From NCBI GenBank assembly GCA_022376515.1, contig WTXI01000294.1, forward strand, positions 1-44,816: a stretch of DNA of 44,816 nt, read 5' to 3'. Below the pieces are notes generated by a model, which was not told the DNA's origin, ran no database searches, and saw only the letters and a list, made by a program, of their open reading frames with translations. Below, piece after piece: positions 32,244-43,350 of the stretch. The position numbers and the translations under genes were made by a program. Each line of letters starts with the position of its first letter. The stretch's first letter is position 1. Source of the DNA: Lactifluus volemus (Eukaryota; Basidiomycota; Agaricomycetes; Russulales; Russulaceae).

Positions 32244-35220
32244 ATGAAGCATCCAAATGATGCCTTTGTATTCGTAAATGCTAACTCACCCAAGAAACGA
32301 AGACGAAAGACGTCAATTAACTACGGAGAACTTCTAAGCTTTGGCAGCATACCCTCAGGCTCGGACTCCTTGAAATCTTCGCGTACTCAAGATGAAAACC
32401 AGCCACATCCAATGTTAGGGAGTCCTTGGGTCCCTACCCCTCGATTTAAGACTTGGGACCCCTCCAAATTTCTGTCAAACACTGGCTCTGGTCTGAGCTC
32501 TCGAGCTCATCATGGAATCTGAATGCTACTGTCAACAAGCTCAGCTCATGCGGTACTACTCTGGATAATGGAGGGCTAACGAGACGTCTTGTTCGCCTTC
32601 AGAGAGCCCTTCTGTTGTGCTAGAGCTCTCCAACACCCTGGGTGATGTGCTTGAGACTTCAAACTTGCGTGTGTATGAATCTCCAGACATTATCTCTCCT
32701 GGGACCCAAAACGGTTGGAACGACTGCAAGAAGGAGGTCTTGAAGCTATTCTCTGATGCTGGCCGATCGCCGTTGGACCTTATTATTGATCTCCTTGACC
32801 TTGGCCAAGACGAATATGAACATTACCAAACGTGATGGTTCTCTTTGAATTGTAACAAAATTTCTGTCCTTCTCGATCTTATCTTTGCACACCCAAAAGG
32901 CCATGATTTAATATTACATTGGGTTCGTCCCCATTCGCTCGAAGCCATCTGTACGATGGTTGCTTCGGAAATGGACCTTGTCGTAAAGGAACTCTCTTTT
33001 CCAAGCGTTGAAGATGTCTCATCCGAGTTCATATCAAATTGGACCCTTGAGAGAGTCGTAGAACCCGCTACAAAGCTTTGTCCATCACTTTTACACATTC
33101 TCGAAGCGGCTGCTCAGACCCAGGAAGCTAAACGAAAGAACAAGATCAAATTCCCGAAGACAGTGAGCAGAAATATCTACTGCACATATACATCTACTCA
33201 AACAGATTAGGCTTGCAACGTGATCATCTCCCAGCTCGCATATCAACGGTCAAATCGTAGCATCAAGTTTCAATCAGTATTTGGTCTTTTTCTTTGGAGC
33301 ACAGGGTCCTCGAGGAAAACTATCGATGCCCTCTTTCGCTGCAGCCTCACTATCTCTTATGACAGCTTTGGGAAACTCCTATCTCAGTTAAGCCAGCGTT
33401 ATATCACCCTTGCGAAACAAATAGCATCCTCTCCACACATGTTCTGTTATGATAACATCAATATCAGCTCATCTATCTTTGTGGAACAACGTGGTGCTGC
33501 AACTCCTGCGAAAGTCCAATCTGGCACGTTTGGTATACTCTATGGACTTCGAAACGCAACACTCGATGACTTGAAACTACAGCCCATCATCAATAGATAT
33601 CGAAACTGCAAGGGTCTTTCGCCCTCAGACCTCCGCCTCAGTCTTGACCAACTCAAATGCCTCAACCATCAATTTTCCGTGATTATTCTTCGAATTCTCT
33701 TCAAGCATTGCCCCTTTACTCTGGATATAGCTCTCACCCGGCTCTGCAGTCAATTTCTCGGCATCCTCTAGCAGTTGGTGGTAAAACAGAGCAGTTCCCG
33801 CTTTGGACAACAACAATTGAGGAATCATTGATTCACGGAAATCTTATGGTACATGATGACGCTTATCTGGTTCAGCTTAAGCGAAATGCAGACGATCTGG
33901 TGAAGTATGCGATCCCAAGTGTCAACGACCAGTCAACCAATGCTCGTATTCGTGGAGGACAAGTTATGTGTGTCAATGACTTGATCCCTGGACTCGACAA
34001 GACATCTTTCAGCTTGGTTTTGGCCTATTCCATCTGTGCATGAACTTGATCTGGGCTCTCCTTCATGTTCACCGTGGTTCGCTCCAACAAACCGGCAGCC
34101 TGACTTACTTCTTCGGTCTAATGGAGAAAGCATGCCTTGGCGCTGATTATCCTGACTACCACAAACTCCTGGCAGCTCTGACGCAGGTACTGGAGGGTAT
34201 TATCCTTGGCGCATGGCTTGATGAACTTGGGGATTTTGCTGAATTTGCGAAGATGAATCCTAGTGCTCAGGATCTTCTCCTCCGAGCTCAGAGTATCCTG
34301 AACCGGTCTGCTTGTCCCTTGGGAAACTGGCAAAAGGGATCTAAGGCTAAAGATCCCCCAATCCCACCATATGCTGGTGCACTTGATCCGCTTCATGATA
34401 TTGCTCATCAAAATACACTCCTCCTCACTCGTGATTTGTTATATATGATAGAACTGACTTTGGCAATCTCTGAGGGCGATTTTGGACATGTTGAAGACCT
34501 TCTCCCTGTCTTGGTGAAAATCTTCCGGGGTGCTGGCTCAAACAACTACTGCATGGAGATTCTTCACTTTCTTGCAAACCTGAAGCATATCTGGATGCCC
34601 AAGTTTGCGTGAGTTCAAGTTAAGAGGTCCCGATTTAGATAATTCTGAATGATGTTAGTGATATTATGCGTGACAATATGATCGTCAATGTCTCAGGGTT
34701 GCCAGGTCACTTCATGGCTGTTGATCTCAATATTGAACATCTCATTGGTTATCTAAAGGTGTGGAAATATTTCTATGCCGATGCAATTAGCTGTAACTAG
34801 CGTTTTAGATGTTTTTTGTCGCTAAAGGTCTTCGTTCAAGCTGGGACAAGCTTGGCGACATCTCAGCAGCCGTTCTTCAGTTGCAAATGTTAAGAAGCAA
34901 GTCACAAAAGCCTTGGGTGCATCATATGAAGGAAAGACGCATACAACACCAGACACATCAATGCTCGTCTGGAAGGTTGCCAACGAAGTCCGAGAGCTTG
35001 CGCTCAGCAAATATCAGCCTGGTCGTAAGGGGAATGACAAACAGAGGTTGGTTACAAATCTAATTGACATCGGGGAGAGGAAGCTGTTGTCATCAGTCTC
35101 GAAACATTCAACAAAAAGCTTGCATGCATAAAGGCAGGACATGTAGATGAAATGGCAGGGATGATTGAAGAGGACGAGATACCAAGTATGCAATTGACCA
35201 TTGAATTTGACAATACATAG
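32244..35220 (+). pseudogene. DUF6589-domain gene (transposase candidate), decayed
   Basis: The N-terminus starts at 32244 (MKHPNDAFVF) with a basic KKRRRK patch. After an unclear stretch the frame 32617-33162 is family-like (WNDCKKEVLKLF, EAICTMVASEMDLVVKEL) with one in-frame TGA at 32833. A 48-nt intron (33163-33210) precedes the DUF6589 core: IISQLAYQRSNRSIKFQSVF, CYDNINIS...FVEQRGAATPAK, GGKTEQFPL, VNDQSTNARIR, FHLCMNLIWALLHVHRGS, GAGSNNYCMEILHF. Introns at 34609-34658 and about 34759-34808 fall where expected. Frameshifts occur near 33710, 33985, 34890 and 35090. The domain is uncharacterised; conserved acidic residues (Asp at 33451, Glu at 34556) make an RNase H-like DDE fold possible but unproven. 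Confidence 0.75.
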
Positions 35221-35236
35221 TTACATAAAAAAAATT

Positions 35237-37351
35237 TCACATGGATGCATCGAATGAACAGATCTCGTCAACGATTTTCTGACCCCACTCATCTACCCAG
35301 TCAGAACTGGCATCCAGCAAAGTCTTGAGCTGATCAACATCGGTGACACGTTTTCGTGGCGCTTTGCAGATAACTTCGATCTCAGTGTCGGTGAGAATCC
35401 ATGAGATTTGTCGCACTCCGCATAATGGATCATTTTCATGTGTATGCGCTCGCCAAGAATACAAAGCTGCTCTCAGAGGTTCATGCTCCTTCTTTGGGCG
35501 ATATTTCGGTCTTGAGGAGGCCACATTGACTTCTTGATCAATGAATACCAGTGTTTCGGCTGAATAAAACTTCCCCGGAAAGAAATCAGCAAGATTAAAG
35601 CCATCGCTGTGCTTATCGCAGCAAATTTGTTAGTGAAATTCAATGCTAGTGGTTTACAAGTGAGAACTCCCCCGCCAACAACACAAATGAAACTCACCAT
35701 TTGGTGTACAATCATGAAGGTAATTTGCAAAAAGAGGCGGGTGCAGTCAGACGATTGGACCAGTTGATACATCGCCACCCCAGTTCGCTCAGGCTTTCTC
35801 GAAGTGTTCGTTATCGGACGTAGTGGTTGGTCTGGATCACCAGGGTCCTGTATCAACGAGGAGAGGTCTGCAGTCATGGCCCAAGGTTCATAGAGTATAA
35901 GGAAAGTGCGGAGTTGATGTTGCTTGTCCACAACGGCCACCCCTCTGGATGAGATTTGTGATGTCTCTGCACATGCCATACTGGATAACACATTCAACGT
36001 CCAACACGTCAAGTCCCTAACATGAAAGTAGTAAAAGCCAGTTAAAAAAGAAGAGAATTTGTCCACTTACGGTCGATGCGCCAGATGTTGCGCATAGTAT
36101 TCTTGTTGTTCCATCTGGTGAGGCAAAATCTTGAAACGTGCTTTCAAGATACTCCAATGACATCTTACTGTGATAATGTTTGACAAATCGCAAGTGCTGC
36201 ATGGTCTCAGGAAAGAGGCTGTTAAGGTAGTTTGTGGTGTTAGTAGCTTCTTGGACGTTATCAAAGAAAATGATCATTTTGGGGATCAATTTGGGATCAA
36301 AAGTCTTATTTCCATGTTCTGGAACGAGGAACTGAAGGTTGCGAAAGTTGCTAAGCGATCCTACGACAGGATGGGTGGCATATGTGATATTTGGCTGATT
36401 TGATGTAAGCGCAATTGTAACATAGTCCGATGGGAACAGAAGCTTCTCCGTGACACAGCGGGTTATATGAGGAGGAAGCGTCCCAAAAGCGCCTGAACAG
36501 GGATGGTCTTCGGCAGTAAGAGGCGAAGTTTACCAAGATTGCCCCGGCAGGTCGGAAAGCTGGTTGGCCGTATAATGGTATCCCCGCTGTGTGAATTGAG
36601 TGCGCTTCATCAACGTGGACTCGTTTGATTATTTTGGGTAGCCGGGAATTGCGTAGAGCCTGTGCAAGACGAGGCAGATGCCCTTTGTAAGTTTGCAGCT
36701 GTTTGGGTTGTACAACGAGGATATTGAAATCCCCCGCTTGCACAGACTAACGAAACATCAACGAAACAAAAAAAAAAAGATTCGATTCCGAGTCGATTAT
36801 ACCTTCCAAAATTCGCTCGAATTCGGGGTGTCTTCATTGACACATGCAGCCGTTAGTCCATAGGACTGAAATTCAGCAACCTTGAAACTTTTAATTAGAA
36901 GTGAACTATTGCGTCACTAGTACTGCTCACCTGAAGCACTTGCAGTCGCTTTAAAGGCGAAATTACCAAAGACACTGCTGTAGGGTCCAAAAGAGCCGGC
37001 AGGATCATGCACAGAGTCTTGCCAGAGCCAGTCCCAGCATCAATCAGAGTGTCCTGACCAGAGGAAGAGCTAGCACAGCCTTAAGTTAAAACTCCTGAGG
37101 TATTTTTTCGCCGTTCGTGACTGTAGACAGTAGGAGACAGCATTTGTAGACAGTATCTCGTTCAGAAGTGTCCAATGTTGCCAGAAATTCAGGTCCAGGT
37201 CGTTTAATAGGGCATATTTTTCAAATCTTGAGAGCAGCAAGTCCCCAGTAAGGTTTCGAATGTTTTCGAGCTCATTCGCAAGCAAAGACGCGTCAGGTTG
37301 AGCCATACTCATTAACGTTTGAAGGTAGAACACGTCTTTATTTGTGATCAC
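35237..37351 (-). pseudogene. RecQ-like DEAD/DEAH helicase gene, multi-exon, decayed
   Basis: It begins at 37351 (MITNKDVFYLQ), directly at the inner edge of the right repeat. Walker A (AGTGSGKT, 37015-37038), VISPLKRLQVLQ, a motif II DEAH box (VDEAHSIHTAG, near 36600), AFRPAGA, KMIIFFDN, HYHSKMS, DFASPDGTTRILCATSGAS, QRGG and FLILYEPWAMTADLS follow in family order. The C-terminus ends SDWVDEWGQKIVDEICSF. This matches a helicase group repeated in Agaricomycete genomes. GT-AG introns are visible, such as GTAAGT...ATGTTAG before GLDVLDVECVIQYG. Breaks include a frameshift before Walker A (near 37070) and one after QRGGRCGQ (near 35930), where motif VI is also altered. A 3'-5' helicase could assist transposition or repair of the donor site. 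Confidence 0.75.
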
Positions 37352-37483
37352 ATGACTAATTCCCTTATCGAGCCTATCCTTATAGGGATTTTCAGGTGCC
37401 TGCGAGATTAAAACTCAGATTGACCAGTCTCTCTAGCAAGAGATCCGTTTTAGGTCTCGCCGAGAGACGGTCACCGGTCTAAT
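37347..37483 (-). repeat. right terminal inverted repeat
   Basis: It is the inverted partner of 32044-32174. Hairpin arms are at 37421-37433 and 37462-37473 (TGACCAGTCTCTC and GAGAGACGGTCA on the plus strand). It abuts the RecQ start codon and probably carries its promoter. Confidence 0.75.
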
Positions 37484-37490
37484 GCCATGT

Positions 37491-38546
37491 CTGTGCCACA
37501 TTAAAGACTGTTAACAGTGAACAAAAATACGTGTTACAAACTCGTGTACCATTTTGATGAGGTCCGAGCACAGGAGTCCATCCATGAGGTTTTCATAGTC
37601 GATGGAATAATTGTGATACATGAAGAGACAGAGTTGATCAGCGGTAACTCTTAGAGATCCATTCATGAAGTCATGTATTGTCCTGTAAAAAAGAAAAAAA
37701 AATCTGTAAGTATGACATTTCGTGTCGATAGTTATCATTTACCTAGTTGGATATGCTCGGAATTTATCGAGGTGTTTGATGGACACAGAAGCTCGGCCAG
37801 AACAGGGTGATTTCACCCACAGTAAGTTGGCTTGGACAAGTGGGAGGGATGTCGGGCATTAAATCATTATTCAGCTGGGTGGTTGCGACGTAGTCGAGGC
37901 CATCTTCGCAGAGGATTCTGATGTCGTCTGAATGTGCAAATCCAAGTGATGTGGTATCTAATGTAACGACACAAGTATTATTAGCAAATGTGGAAGTGTA
38001 AAAGATTCTCACACCTGGCTACATAGTTTTTTCAAGGGCCCTAGGATTCTTTTTGAACTTCTTGAGGTCTGACTCGAACGTTGGTATATTCTCTGAAATT
38101 ATTGTAAAGACGTGCTGATAATGGGAATGATCTATGTTGTCGTCCTCTCTAGTATTTACCATCAGTTCCATGATTACCAGCGTATGTTCTCGTGTTGCTT
38201 ACCTTTCTGTGTCTGTTCTTGTGCTCGCATTATCGTCGCCAATGTCATTGTCTGATCCTTCGCATTCCATCCCGATGTGGAACACAAGATCAAAATCGAC
38301 GAAGGTGTCCTCTGAATGGCCAATCCACTGAGCAAGTCTTTTGTAGTCACCGACAACCCTACTCCCGGTCCTGATGTTGTTCATGTTAGTGGTACATATG
38401 TGGAAAGCTTATGACGGATCTCACCTTTTATTTTTCATTTTGGGGTTGCTCAGTGCTTTCATAATAGAGGGTTTTTTTGCCAGCCTGAGAGATTGATGTG
38501 TTGAGACAGATTCTCTGTCAGAGTCGTTGCCTTCATTGTTGCTCAT
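37491..38546 (-). pseudogene. DUF6698-like gene, 5' half (split by a transposon)
   Basis: The start is at 38546 (MSNNEGNDSDRESVSTHQ). Exon 1 ends at 38425 with a GTGAGA...CATCAG intron (38424-38371). Exon 2 (TGSRVVGDYKRLAQWIGH...) ends near 38204. Exon 3 starts at 38148 (REDDNIDHSHYQHVFTII, PTFESDLKKF) and hits a TAG at 38019-38021. Later exons read GFAHSDDIRILCEDGLDY, then LLWVKSPCSGRASVSIKHL, RAYPT and, after an intron, TIHDFMNGSLRVTADQLCLF, YHNYSIDYENLMDGLLCSDL. The last part resembles the DUF6698 segment in which LRNG-type sequence precedes a xxLYHNxxYDxxxxxxGLxRS stretch. Coding similarity stops just before the inserted element; the 3' half is at 31440-32037. Confidence 0.65.
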
Positions 38547-38953
38547 TGAGATGTGAGTGGGCACACGAGAGAATCAGGGCTCAGCTGGGCAAGTTATATG
38601 AGTGTGATTTAAAGTGTAGAGTGAGGGCGATACAGAAGACAAAGAATTGGATAGACTGTTTGCATGGCGATTATTGCTTATGGTTTCTGACATGATAATG
38701 TAGTCAATGCCTGAAACTATTTTGATTTACAAGTGAGACCTTCCACATTTTAGGCAGTACTAGTTCCATACCCTGTTCATTTCAGATTTAATTGTGCCTG
38801 TAGTTTCTTATCAGAACAACTTGTTTAGTTTGCTCATTGTAGAAATATGAGGGTCTACACGACACTAGTCTGTGTTATGGGGCATCATTGCCTACTGTAC
38901 ATGGTTTATCCAATGGATTCTGACGGTTTATGTGTGTTCGACTTATGTAGATG
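38547..38953. other. intergenic, promoter side of the split gene
   Basis: No coding sequence was recognised. The interval is upstream of the DUF6698-like start on the minus strand. Confidence 0.4.
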
Positions 38954-39125
38954 TAGTGTTTACAGGTCCAGTCCTATGGACCTCAAAAAGACTGGCAACC
39001 CAACACAACCCAACTGAAGAGACTGGACTTCTGGCTGTGGTTGCCCTCATTTGACAATATTTAAAAACCATTTAAAAACCAGTTGCAATCAGTTGCAACC
39101 AGTCTTCTCACAGTACATATAATAT
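38954..39125 (-). mobile_element. hAT-like element end, related to 25808-26652
   Basis: TAGTGTTTACAGGTCCAG followed by AAAAAGACTGG matches the inverted 3' end of the 845-bp element. TGTAGATG flanks it on the left (38946-38953) and recurs at 39126-39133, which would define a 172-bp element. However, the right end (CATATAATAT) is not a recognisable terminal repeat, so the right boundary is uncertain. Confidence 0.4.
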
Positions 39126-39133
39126 TGTAGATG

Positions 39134-40261
39134 TACTCAAAATTACAGTCATTAAAAGAATATATACTAATGTAGACACTATTAATATTTACTCTATCTA
39201 ACATTATAAAAATGATGGGACATGCCCGGGGAAAAAAGACTCATTTGGTGAGGGTTTAATAGCCTGTGGCTGCACACGGACCTTTTGGTCATGTGCTGCC
39301 AGAGTAAGCTTATGCCGCTGCAAGCCTTCAGGCTCTGTCCTTACACGGCAATGGCCAGCAAGCCCCACGACAACAGTGGGTCCTGCCTCGTCGTCCTCAC
39401 TGCGAAAGTATTGCCAGCTGCCCCCTCTGTTGGTCACTTTCTCTGTTATCAAGTGCGGTTCTAGGATCGTTCTTTTTTTTATGATTCTCAGGCTGACTTG
39501 TCTTATTTTCTTTCTCTCGCATACACCCATGGCAATGCCTGCAGCATTGGCATCGCTATGCCATCAGGGCCCCCCACTTGCTCTTACGCACGTTGCTCCC
39601 CTCTTTTTTTGGGTGCTGCATTTCCTCCAGCTGTTGTCTCTCGCATCGGGACATCCTCCTCTGCCTTCTCCTCCTCCTCTGCTACCTCTGCCTCTGCCAC
39701 CACCACCACCACCTCCATGTCCATCACACCTGTGCCACGTCGACATCCTTGGCGTCAGGATCACACTAGCAGTGCCATTGCGACCGCCTGAGTGCCTGAC
39801 GCCTGTGACCGGCATGTGTCACGGCCTCCTCCCTGCCTCTGCCTCTGCCTCTACCTCCACCACCATCACCTCAGTGTCCATTGCACATTGACGTCCTTCA
39901 CCCTCCTCATCAGCAATGTCGGCCACCACCACAGCCAGGATGACAAACCACGAGTATGGCCATGACAACAAATGGCCACGCTAAACAAACGCTGGGGAGG
40001 ACGAAGGGTACAACGAATGGGAGGGATGATGACAACAGGTGGCAAGATGGCGAACATGATGACAGAAGCAGGGGATGACGAATGCCAGGAACGACGATGT
40101 GCCAGAATGCAGGGCCCCCACCCTCACTACAAACGCGAGACCGCCATTTCTTTTTATTTTCATTTCCTATTTTGTTTCTCATTTTATTTATTATTCTCAT
40201 ACACATGGCTGCGAGCAGTTGAATGTAATTAGTTTTATTTAGTTTATGCAATCAAATTATG
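39134..40261. other. low-complexity stretch, no supported gene
   Basis: The stretch contains pyrimidine-rich CCTCCT/CACCAC runs (about 39650-39730 and 39830-39880). A 108-codon minus-strand frame at 39204-39530 (MGVCERKKIRQVSL) resembles nothing I know. Confidence 0.4.
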
Positions 40262-40452
40262 CTAAAAAAAACACCAGTAAGACCAGTCAAAACTGGTCTT
40301 AACTGGTCTTTTGGAGGCAATGAACTGAAAAGGACCAGTCCTATTCGGTTCAGTTGTGGTCCTGCCAATTTGGGTGTCGGTCTAGACAGTTGCGGTCCCA
40401 GTTGCCCATCTTTGGGGTCAAAAAACCAGACTAGACCAGACCTTAAAACACT
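40262..40452 (-). mobile_element. hAT-like element fragment
   Basis: The right end CCTTAAAACACTA preceded by GGGGTCAAAAAACCAGAC is the inverted 5' end of the 845-bp element at 25808. GACCAGTC/GACTGGTC motifs fill the rest. The left end lacks a terminal repeat. It lies directly against Helitron coding sequence that starts at 40453. Confidence 0.65.
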
Positions 40453-43080
40453 ATTGCAAATAATCCAGTCACATGTGCTAGGTTCTTTCATTTCATGGTC
40501 AATTTGTTTTATAGAACACATATTAGGCTTTGGTAAGAAAAGAAATGGTCTTTATGGTAATGCGTCTGCCTTCTACGGTACCATAGAGCAACAAGGCAGG
40601 TTGTCTCTACATTTACATATGCTTATATGGATACGTGGAACTCTGTCCCCTGATGAAATGTGTCAACAAATTCTTGATCCATTGTCCAAGTTCAAAGAGC
40701 GGCTGATAGCATATCTAGAAGGTGCACATGCTGGTGATTTCATATCTGCTAATATGAGTGAGGTGGATGCTGAAATGCGACACTCGTTGACATTAAACAT
40801 TACCTCGATCCTACTGAAACATTGCCTGAAGCACCACCACTGCTTTGCTTGAACATTAATTGTGGTAATTGTGACAAATGCATTGATTTGCGTTCTTGGT
40901 GGTCATGATTCCATTCAGTGGTGAATGCATTGTTATTTAGATCAAATGTACACAAATGTTCGAGTACTAGGAATAAAGATGGTTCTCAGAATAAGGGACG
41001 TGCATTCAAGGGCTGTCTTGATAACATTCATGGAAAGTGTAAGCGAGATTTCCACACTCTACATATGTTTGTTCTGATATCGACCCAGTAACCGGCAGTA
41101 TATTCCTAAAGAAGTCAGAGCAATGGCTAAACATGTCTCTTATATAGTCACATATCTCTTTAGGTGTAATACAGATGTTACCAGCCTCCGATCAGGTACT
41201 GCAATAAATCTGTGCTGTTGTATGTTACAAATTATGTGACAAAGGCTCCTTTGAAACATATGTGTATTTGACACACGATACGGTCTATATTTGAAAGAAA
41301 TCCTGATGTAGTAAATGGTAGTGATTCTAGTATAGAAAAGGCTCGGAAGTTGTTGACAAAGATAGTGAACTCACTCAGTGCAAAGATGGAAATGGGTAGT
41401 CCAATGATATGTATGTATCTGTTGGGAATCCAGACCATTACAAAAGCCATAAGTTTCGTGTATTTTATTGGACATCTTTCATTAACGCCACTAGGAAGCC
41501 TTGGTTGTTACAAGAATCATCTGGACACAGTGAAAATATGGAAGTTGTGTCTATGGGTTCTAATGTGGAAGATATACTGGGATCAGTCATGAACACTAAT
41601 TCTGTTAAATCTCAGTTGTCAAAGGGAACAGGTTGCAATCTTCAAATGCAAAGACAAAATCATCAGTCTTTCAGTAGTTGATGACTATGTATACAGGTCT
41701 GAGGCTCTTGGTGATATGACTTTGTATGATTGGATTGCAAGATGCAAACAAATAAAGTTGCCAAAAAGGGCATGTACCCAATACCATGAAAACGGAAGGA
41801 ATGGAAGCTTCCAGTCCTCCTGATCATGAGTGTCAATCCTCATGCCCTGATATAGGTGTTGAGATTAAGTGTTCGAAGATGTATCCATTCCTTCCCAAAC
41901 ATCCACTCACGAATACTCATGGTACTAGATGTTGTCTTGTTGATAAAGAGAAAATTCCTAACTTTGCTGGACCAACTCTCCTAGATATGATCAAGGTAAC
42001 CACGAAATTTATTGTAGTACCATGATGACATTGTTTAAACCTTGGTGATCAGGATTAGATTTGAAAACATGGAGCAATCGTGGGACAATGCGTTTAGCAC
42101 TTACTCGTTCGCTGACAGGCATAGAGAGATTATGAAAAATGAACATAAGATACGAGTGTCTTGATGCAAGAGATGACTTCCATGCACAATTAAGTAAGGA
42201 AGAGTTTGGTGTCAGTTCATGGGAGGAAGAATATGTTAAAGGAATATGAGATATGAACGAAAATATAGCAGGGGTTACCAAAGCCAATATATGTGATGAT
42301 AATATGCTTGGAAAAGACCTTGGTAATCTGTCAGATGTATTGGGTAAACGGGAACAGGGTCGGTGCATACTCATATCTGAAATGAGGTCGACACTTTGAG
42401 ATCTTGGATGGATGGCACATATCCCTGGTTCAATGGCTTTCATTATAAATTGCAATCGCACTCCTCCTGAAATTAAGCAGAACAGTGCGGGTGGAAAAGG
42501 GTTGTTGCGGAAAAACATGCTGAGGTTATCAATGTTTGTTCATGAAACATGCCGCAACTTCAAATGCTTTCTCTACGGCCTGTGTAGTGAATTACAGTTT
42601 ATACCTAATGAAGTGCATATTGTTAACAAATCTTATTTATCTCGTGCGTACGAATCAAGAGAATGGTTGTCATACGATTGAAGAAATAAAGACATCCTTC
42701 AAATTGAATACAGAACAGGGTCGTGTATTTCGTATCGTCGTTAATCATTCCTGTGGACCCAAATTTGGACAATTAAAGATGTACATCGTGGAATAGCAGG
42801 TACTGGAAAATCACAGGTACTTCGTGCTATCTCAGAATTCTTTTCACGAAGAAATGAGTTGTATCGCCTTCTTATATTGGCCCCAACCAGAAGTGCCACT
42901 GCTTTATTGAGAGGTTCTACTTATCATTCTGTACTCAGTATCAGCTCTGATGGCAACCAGTCATCCAACGTATAGCTCTTGTAGATAAAAACTAGATTAG
43001 TAGGTGTTCAATATATTTTCTTGGATGAAGTTTCTATGTTGTGTAGAGACATCAGCAAAATGTCCAAGCAGCTTATTTCT
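40453..43080 (+). pseudogene. Helitron Rep/helicase gene, heavily decayed and truncated
   Basis: NNPVTCARFFHFMVN, LGFGKKRNGLYGNASAFYGT and IEQQGRLSLHLHMLIWIRG are the Helitron-like N-terminal domain; HLH (40610-40618) is the HUH-type metal site. VLLYVTNYVTKAPLK, KARKLLTKIVNSLSAKMEMG and FYWTSFINATRKPW follow. Much later comes a PIF1-type helicase: GIAGTGKSQV (Walker A, 42790-42819), LILAPTRSATALLRG and YIFLDEVSML (Walker B, near 43012-43041). Many stops and frameshifts break it, and both ends are lost: a hAT-like fragment on the left, an AT-rich repeat block on the right. It can encode no active rolling-circle transposase. Confidence 0.85.
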
Positions 43081-43335
43081 ACTTAAAGTTACTTAAAAAG
43101 TTTTTTTAAGTACTCCTAAGTACTTTAAGCACTTTAAGCACTTTAAGTCATTTTAAGACAAGTCGGCCTCCAGGAATTTGCTTATTTTCACTTATTTTCG
43201 CTTATTTTCGCTTAATTTCGCTTATTTTCTGTTTTTTTATTTACTTAAAATCAGGTCAATTTTGACATTTGAGTGAATTTCAAGCATGTTTAGTTTTCAG
43301 CACTTTAAGAACATTTTAAGCAAAATTTATTTGAG
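43081..43335. repeat. AT-rich short-repeat block
   Basis: ACTTAAAAAGTTTTTTTAAGT is an imperfect palindrome near 43089-43111. CACTTTAAG repeats follow, then five 10-bp units of the CTTATTTTCG type (about 43181-43230), and the CACTTTAAG motif returns near 43300. It cuts off the Helitron helicase and may be a MITE. Confidence 0.6.
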
Positions 43336-43350
43336 ATTAACACTACAACA

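Larger units (their letters stand above)
32044..37483. mobile_element. candidate DNA transposon: inverted repeats + DUF6589 + RecQ-like helicase
   Basis: Inverted repeats of about 135 bp at roughly 70% identity bound two convergent genes. Left: TTAGCCTCGTGACCGGCTCTC at 32044 through TCATGTGATT near 32174. Right, reversed: ATTAGACCGGTGACCGTCTC from 37483 through TCATGTGATC near 37347. Flanking GCCATG (32038-32043) recurs at 37484-37489; the next base is T on both sides, so the duplication is 6 or 7 bp. The element sits inside one DUF6698-like gene whose halves flank it. The DUF6589 gene (plus) and the RecQ-like gene (minus) begin near the inner repeat edges and stop 16 bp apart. Both are decayed. 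I cannot assign this gene content to a named transposon superfamily. Confidence 0.75.

Noticed and set aside
38946..39133. A clean 172-bp hAT-like element with TGTAGATG duplication
   Set aside because: Only the left end has a family terminal repeat; the right end does not, so the 8-bp match may be chance. It is reported as a low-confidence feature only.
42009..42518. A 169-codon minus-strand frame
   Set aside because: It lies antisense to the Helitron relic, whose plus-strand motifs explain the sequence.
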